Shown piece by piece: positions 7,063 through 9,347 of a stretch of DNA of 9,347 nucleotides. A model generated the notes under the pieces. That model saw nothing but the letters and a program-made list of their open reading frames with translations, had not been told where the DNA came from and searched no databases. Source of the DNA: an uncultured Muribaculaceae bacterium (GTDB lineage Bacteria; Bacteroidota; Bacteroidia; Bacteroidales; Muribaculaceae); NCBI GenBank assembly GCA_910584185.1, contig CAJTYC010000087.1:1-9347 (forward strand), in the 5' to 3' direction. Numbering within the stretch: the first letter of the stretch is position 1; each line of letters begins with the position of its first letter. Position numbers and translations under genes: made by a program.

Positions 7063-7506
7063 TTAATTGTTAGCAGGGAATTCCCCTTTAACCGTTATAC
7101 CCATGCTGCGGGCAGTGCCGGCAACCATGCGCATAGCCGATTCTAAAGTAAAACAGTTCAAATCGGGCATCTTGTCTTCAGCAATAGTCTTCACCTGATC
7201 CCAAGTCAGCTCAGCCACCTTCTTACGGTTAGGCTGTGCAGAACCGCTCTTGAGCTTTGCAGCTTCCTTGAGCTGGACGGCTACCGGGGGAGTCTTGACG
7301 ATGAAGTCGAAGCTCTTGTCGGTGTAGTAAGTGATCACCACAGGGAGAACCTTACCAGCCTTGTCTTGGGTGCGGGCATTGAATTGCTTGCAAAATTCCA
7401 TGATATTTATACCCTTGGAACCCAGAGCGGGACCCACTGGTGGCGACGGGTTTGCCGCACCGCCTTTGATCTGCAATTTGATCTGTCCAGCAATTTCTTT
7501 TGCCAT
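7063..7506 (-). CDS. rplK: 50S ribosomal protein L11 (uL11)
   Basis: L11 binds the GTPase-associated region of 23S rRNA, contributes to factor-dependent GTP hydrolysis, and is needed for activation of the stringent-response enzyme RelA in bacteria that have it. The 147 residues are slightly longer than E. coli L11. The N-terminal domain carries the Pro-rich NPSPPVGPALG motif (19-29; Pro22, Pro23 and Pro26 are the positions where thiopeptides act in the family). The C-terminal rRNA-binding domain ends with AGTARSMGITVKG (about 129-141). The start at ATG 7506 (MAKEIAGQIKL) lacks a Shine-Dalgarno sequence. It begins 72 nt after nusG, the longest gap between trnW and rplL, and that gap contains a nested hairpin. 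Confidence 0.98.
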   Translation of the reverse strand: MAKEIAGQIKLQIKGGAANPSPPVGPALGSKGINIMEFCKQFNARTQDKAGKVLPVVITYYTDKSFDFIVKTPPVAVQLKEAAKLKSGSAQPNRKKVAELTWDQVKTIAEDKMPDLNCFTLESAMRMVAGTARSMGITVKGEFPANN

Positions 7507-7536
7507 TGTTCTACTTAGTTAATTGTTTTTTGGTTT

Positions 7537-7577
7537 GTCGATACGATACAAACGCCGAAAGCGTAACAACAATCGAC
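7537..7577 (-). promoter_or_regulatory. Nested hairpin in the nusG-rplK gap, possible L1 operator
   Basis: Two pairings nest within the 72-nt gap: GTCGAT 7537-7542 with ATCGAC 7572-7577, and ACGC 7552-7555 with GCGT 7561-7564 around a 5-nt loop, separated by an asymmetric internal loop. The structure starts one base after the nusG stop and ends 30 nt before the rplK ATG. A second, exclusive pairing is possible (GTTTGT 7533-7538 with ACAAAC 7548-7553). In E. coli, L1 represses rplK-rplA by binding a leader that mimics its rRNA site, made of two short stems with an asymmetric loop; the position fits that role. The match to the L1 consensus was not verified. Confidence 0.35.
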
Positions 7578-7578
7578 G

Positions 7579-8136
7579 TTATTCTCTTTCGACCTGGGTG
7601 TTTTCCAACTCCAAATCAGTGGGGCGGCCGAAAATCTTGACCTCCACCTTGATTTTCTTCCTGTCGGAATTAACCTCCTTGATAACGCCACTAAATCCGG
7701 AGAACGGACCAAACGTGACTTTAACAGGTTCGCCCACGATATAAACCTCAGCGTCGTCGGCTGTGGGTTGTCTCATTTCGTCGGCTGTTCCCAGCATTCT
7801 TTTCACCTCCACCTCGCGAAGCGCCATAGGCTCCGAATTTTTGGCGCGACCGCGCAAAAAATCAATGACATTAGTGGTGTTGCGGAGTTCGTAGATTACC
7901 TCTCCGGAGAGAATGGCCTCTACAAACACGTAACCCGGATAGAGGTTACGCTCCTTAAGCACCTTCTTGCCATTGCGAGTGGTGTAAACCTTCTGCGTGG
8001 GAATCAACACCTGCTTAACATACAGGCCCAAGTCCGTATTCTTGATTGATGCATCAAGAACTTCCTTGACCTTGGCCTCTTTACCGGAAATGGCACGCAA
8101 CACGTACCACGCCAATTTCTTGTCAGCTTCAGCCAT
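7579..8136 (-). CDS. nusG: Transcription elongation and antitermination factor NusG
   Basis: NusG binds the clamp of RNA polymerase, changes pausing, and links transcription to Rho or to the ribosome. At 185 residues it has the core two-domain form. The NGN domain covers about 8-120, with WYVLRAISGKEAKV (10-23) and the conserved RNLYPGYVFVE (63-73). The KOW domain follows at about 134-165 (VGEPVKVTFGPFSGFSGVIKEV at its core, with GPFSGF). The protein ends LELENTQVERE. The start at ATG 8136 is preceded by GAGG six bases upstream, a weak Shine-Dalgarno match. It lies 21 nt after secE, the standard secE-nusG pair. It is a general NusG by context and not a specialised paralogue such as those found in capsule operons. 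Confidence 0.98.
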   Translation of the reverse strand: MAEADKKLAWYVLRAISGKEAKVKEVLDASIKNTDLGLYVKQVLIPTQKVYTTRNGKKVLKERNLYPGYVFVEAILSGEVIYELRNTTNVIDFLRGRAKNSEPMALREVEVKRMLGTADEMRQPTADDAEVYIVGEPVKVTFGPFSGFSGVIKEVNSDRKKIKVEVKIFGRPTDLELENTQVERE

Positions 8137-8157
8137 TGAAATCCTCGTTTAGATGGT

Positions 8158-8349
8158 TTAGAAATTGATACTGTAGATTAACTCCATCAGCAAAGAGAAA
8201 AACTTGTCTACAACCCAGATAAAAACAGCGAGGATGATGGAAGCTATCAACACAAGCACTGAGCTGTTAATCAAGTCCTTCTGAGATGGCCAGGAGACTT
8301 TGTAGACGAGTTCGTCGTAGCTCTCCTTTATATCTTTAAATAATTTCAT
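8158..8349 (-). CDS. secE: Protein translocase subunit SecE
   Basis: SecE is the small essential subunit that clamps SecY in the SecYEG channel of the inner membrane. The 63-residue protein is the short single-span form found in most bacteria, without the two extra N-terminal spans of E. coli. The N-terminal amphipathic helix (MKLFKDIKESYDELVYKVSW) is followed by the family motif WPSQKDL (20-26) and one transmembrane segment at about 29-51 (VLVLIASIILAVFIWVV). The start at ATG 8349 is chosen because it gives the family N terminus; the frame stays open upstream only by reading through the tRNA gene. The ATG is 13 nt from the tRNA CCA end, with no Shine-Dalgarno sequence. nusG follows after 21 nt. 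Confidence 0.95.
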   Translation of the reverse strand: MKLFKDIKESYDELVYKVSWPSQKDLINSSVLVLIASIILAVFIWVVDKFFSLLMELIYSINF

Positions 8350-8362
8350 GTTAGTCTTGAAT

Positions 8363-8438
8363 TGGCACGGGAAGAAAGACTCGAACTCTCGACACCCGGT
8401 TTTGGAGACCGGTGCTCTACCAACTGAGCTATTCCCGT
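8363..8438 (-). tRNA. trnW: tRNA-Trp (CCA anticodon)
   Basis: The 76-nt gene folds into a full cloverleaf. The acceptor stem is ACGGGAA with TTCCCGT (7 bp), with discriminator G and an encoded CCA end (8365-8363). The D stem is GCTC/GAGC around AGTTGGTA. The anticodon stem is CCGGT/ACCGG with the 7-base loop CTCCAAA, giving anticodon CCA, which reads UGG (Trp). The T arm is GAGAG, TTCGAGT, CTTTC, with one G-U pair. It lies between tuf and secE in the same direction and is probably cut out of the operon transcript by RNase P and a 3' nuclease. The tuf-trnW-secE order is a recurrent bacterial arrangement. Confidence 0.97.
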
Positions 8439-8443
8439 ATATC

Positions 8444-8476
8444 GGTGGGGAGGATTGGGAAGCAAGCCTCCCCACC
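8444..8476 (-). promoter_or_regulatory. GC-rich hairpin between tuf and tRNA-Trp
   Basis: GGTGGGGAGG (8444-8453) is a perfect 10-bp inverted repeat of CCTCCCCACC (8467-8476). The 13-nt loop can pair three more bases (TTG/CAA on the transcript) past a one-by-one mismatch. On the transcript it begins 21 nt after the tuf stop and ends five bases before the tRNA 5' end. No U-run follows, since the next bases are GATAT and then the tRNA. It may stabilise the 3' end of the tuf message after tRNA processing, or act as an attenuator that makes EF-Tu more abundant than SecE and NusG. The structure is clear; the role is inferred. Confidence 0.6.
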
Positions 8477-8497
8477 ATGAAAGAATTTGAATTCTAA

Positions 8498-9347
8498 TTA
8501 GTCGTCAATCACAGATGTAATCTGGCCTGAACCGACTGTGCGGCCACCTTCGCGGATTGCGAAACGAAGACCCTGATCCATAGCAACCGGAGTGATGAGC
8601 TTAACGTCGATCTCAACGTTGTCGCCAGGCATCACCATCTCAACGCCTTCGGGGAGAGTGATCTCACCAGTCACATCGAGAGTACGGATGTAGAACTGAG
8701 GACGATACTTGTTGTGGAAAGGAGTGTGACGTCCACCCTCTTCTTTCTTCAGGATATAAACCTGAGCTTTGAAGTGGTCGTGAGGCTTAACCTGTCCGGG
8801 GTGGCAGATAACCATACCACGCTTGATTTCGTCCTTATCGATACCACGGAGGAGAAGACCTACGTTATCACCGGCTTCACCCTCGTCGAGGATCTTGCGG
8901 AACATCTCAACACCTGTAACAACTGACTTCTTGTCAGCGCCAAGGCCGAGGATCTGAACTTCGTCGCCCACCTTCACGCGGCCAGCTTCGATACGACCGG
9001 TAGCCACTGTGCCACGACCTGTGATAGAGAACACGTCCTCAACAGGCATAAGGAAAGGTTTGTCAACGTCGCGGGGAGGAAGCGGAATCCAGTTGTCGAC
9101 TGCATCCATGAGCTCCATCACCTTTTCAACCCACTTCGGGTCACCCTCGAGAGCACCGAGAGCAGAACCGCGGATCACGGGAGTGTTGTCACCGTCATAC
9201 TCGTACTGAGAGAGAAGGTCACGCATGTCCATCTCAACGAGTTCGAGCATTTCCTCATCGTCAACCTGGTCGCACTTGTTCATGAACACCACGAGACGGG
9301 GAACGTTCACCTGACGAGCGAGAAGGATGTGCTCGCGAGTCTGGGGC
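8498..9347 (-). CDS. tuf: Elongation factor Tu, C-terminal 282 residues (partial)
   Basis: EF-Tu carries aminoacyl-tRNA to the ribosomal A site as a GTPase. The window holds its last 282 residues; the family length is about 395, so roughly 112 N-terminal residues with the Walker A loop and DCPGH are beyond base 9347. The fragment starts PQTREHILLARQVNVP and continues through the guanine-specificity motif NKCD (visible residues 23-26) and the SAL motif (61-63), which complete the G domain. It then runs into domain 2 (FSITGRGTVATGRIEAGRVKVGD at its core) and domain 3 (NKYRPQFYIRTLDVTG, then GLRFAIREGGRTVGSGQITSVIDD at the end). The short frame beginning at an internal GTG is not a separate gene. 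It is the promoter-proximal gene of the visible cluster. Confidence 0.98.
   Translation of the reverse strand, partial: PQTREHILLARQVNVPRLVVFMNKCDQVDDEEMLELVEMDMRDLLSQYEYDGDNTPVIRGSALGALEGDPKWVEKVMELMDAVDNWIPLPPRDVDKPFLMPVEDVFSITGRGTVATGRIEAGRVKVGDEVQILGLGADKKSVVTGVEMFRKILDEGEAGDNVGLLLRGIDKDEIKRGMVICHPGQVKPHDHFKAQVYILKKEEGGRHTPFHNKYRPQFYIRTLDVTGEITLPEGVEMVMPGDNVEIDVKLITPVAMDQGLRFAIREGGRTVGSGQITSVIDD

Noticed and set aside
8350..8478. Longer SecE reading from an ATG upstream of the tRNA
   Set aside because: It reads through the whole tRNA-Trp gene; the ATG at 8349 gives a normal SecE.

Overview
This window is an ordinary, highly conserved core-genome region. It is the tuf / secE-nusG / L11-L1-L10-L12 / rpoB-rpoC transcription-translation cluster of a member of the Bacteroidota, most likely order Bacteroidales. 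The assignment rests on several things: the gene order tuf-trnW-secE-nusG-rplK-rplA-rplJ-rplL-rpoB-rpoC; the Bacteroidales-like RpoB of 1271 residues and its N-terminal wording; the very short SecE; and start regions that mostly lack a Shine-Dalgarno sequence and are AT-rich. I cannot fix the family from sequence alone; a Muribaculaceae-like or Bacteroidaceae-like gut organism is a guess.

Every gene lies on the minus strand, so transcription runs from high to low coordinates. In that order the window holds: the 3' three quarters of tuf (EF-Tu, cut by the window end); a tRNA-Trp(CCA) gene with encoded CCA; secE (63 aa); nusG (185 aa); rplK (L11, 147 aa); rplA (L1, 231 aa); rplJ (L10, 174 aa); rplL (L7/L12, 124 aa); a 416-nt gap; rpoB (1271 aa); a 79-nt gap; and the first 361 codons of rpoC (cut by the window start). 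No mobile elements, CRISPR arrays or foreign genes are seen.

Functionally, EF-Tu delivers aminoacyl-tRNA to the ribosome; the L11-L1-L10-L12 proteins build the L1 stalk and the GTPase-activating L7/L12 stalk; NusG binds the beta' clamp of RNA polymerase; beta and beta' form the catalytic core; and SecE is a subunit of the SecYEG translocon.

The part not explained by genes is a set of RNA-level structures between the genes. There are perfect or near-perfect hairpins between tuf and trnW (10 bp plus 3), nusG and rplK (nested stem), rplL and rpoB (13 bp plus 6), and rpoB and rpoC (9 bp plus 4). The 416-nt rplL-rpoB gap also holds a candidate three-way-junction RNA of about 110 nt, followed two bases later by a run of six U. 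This is the best candidate for an undescribed regulatory element in the window.
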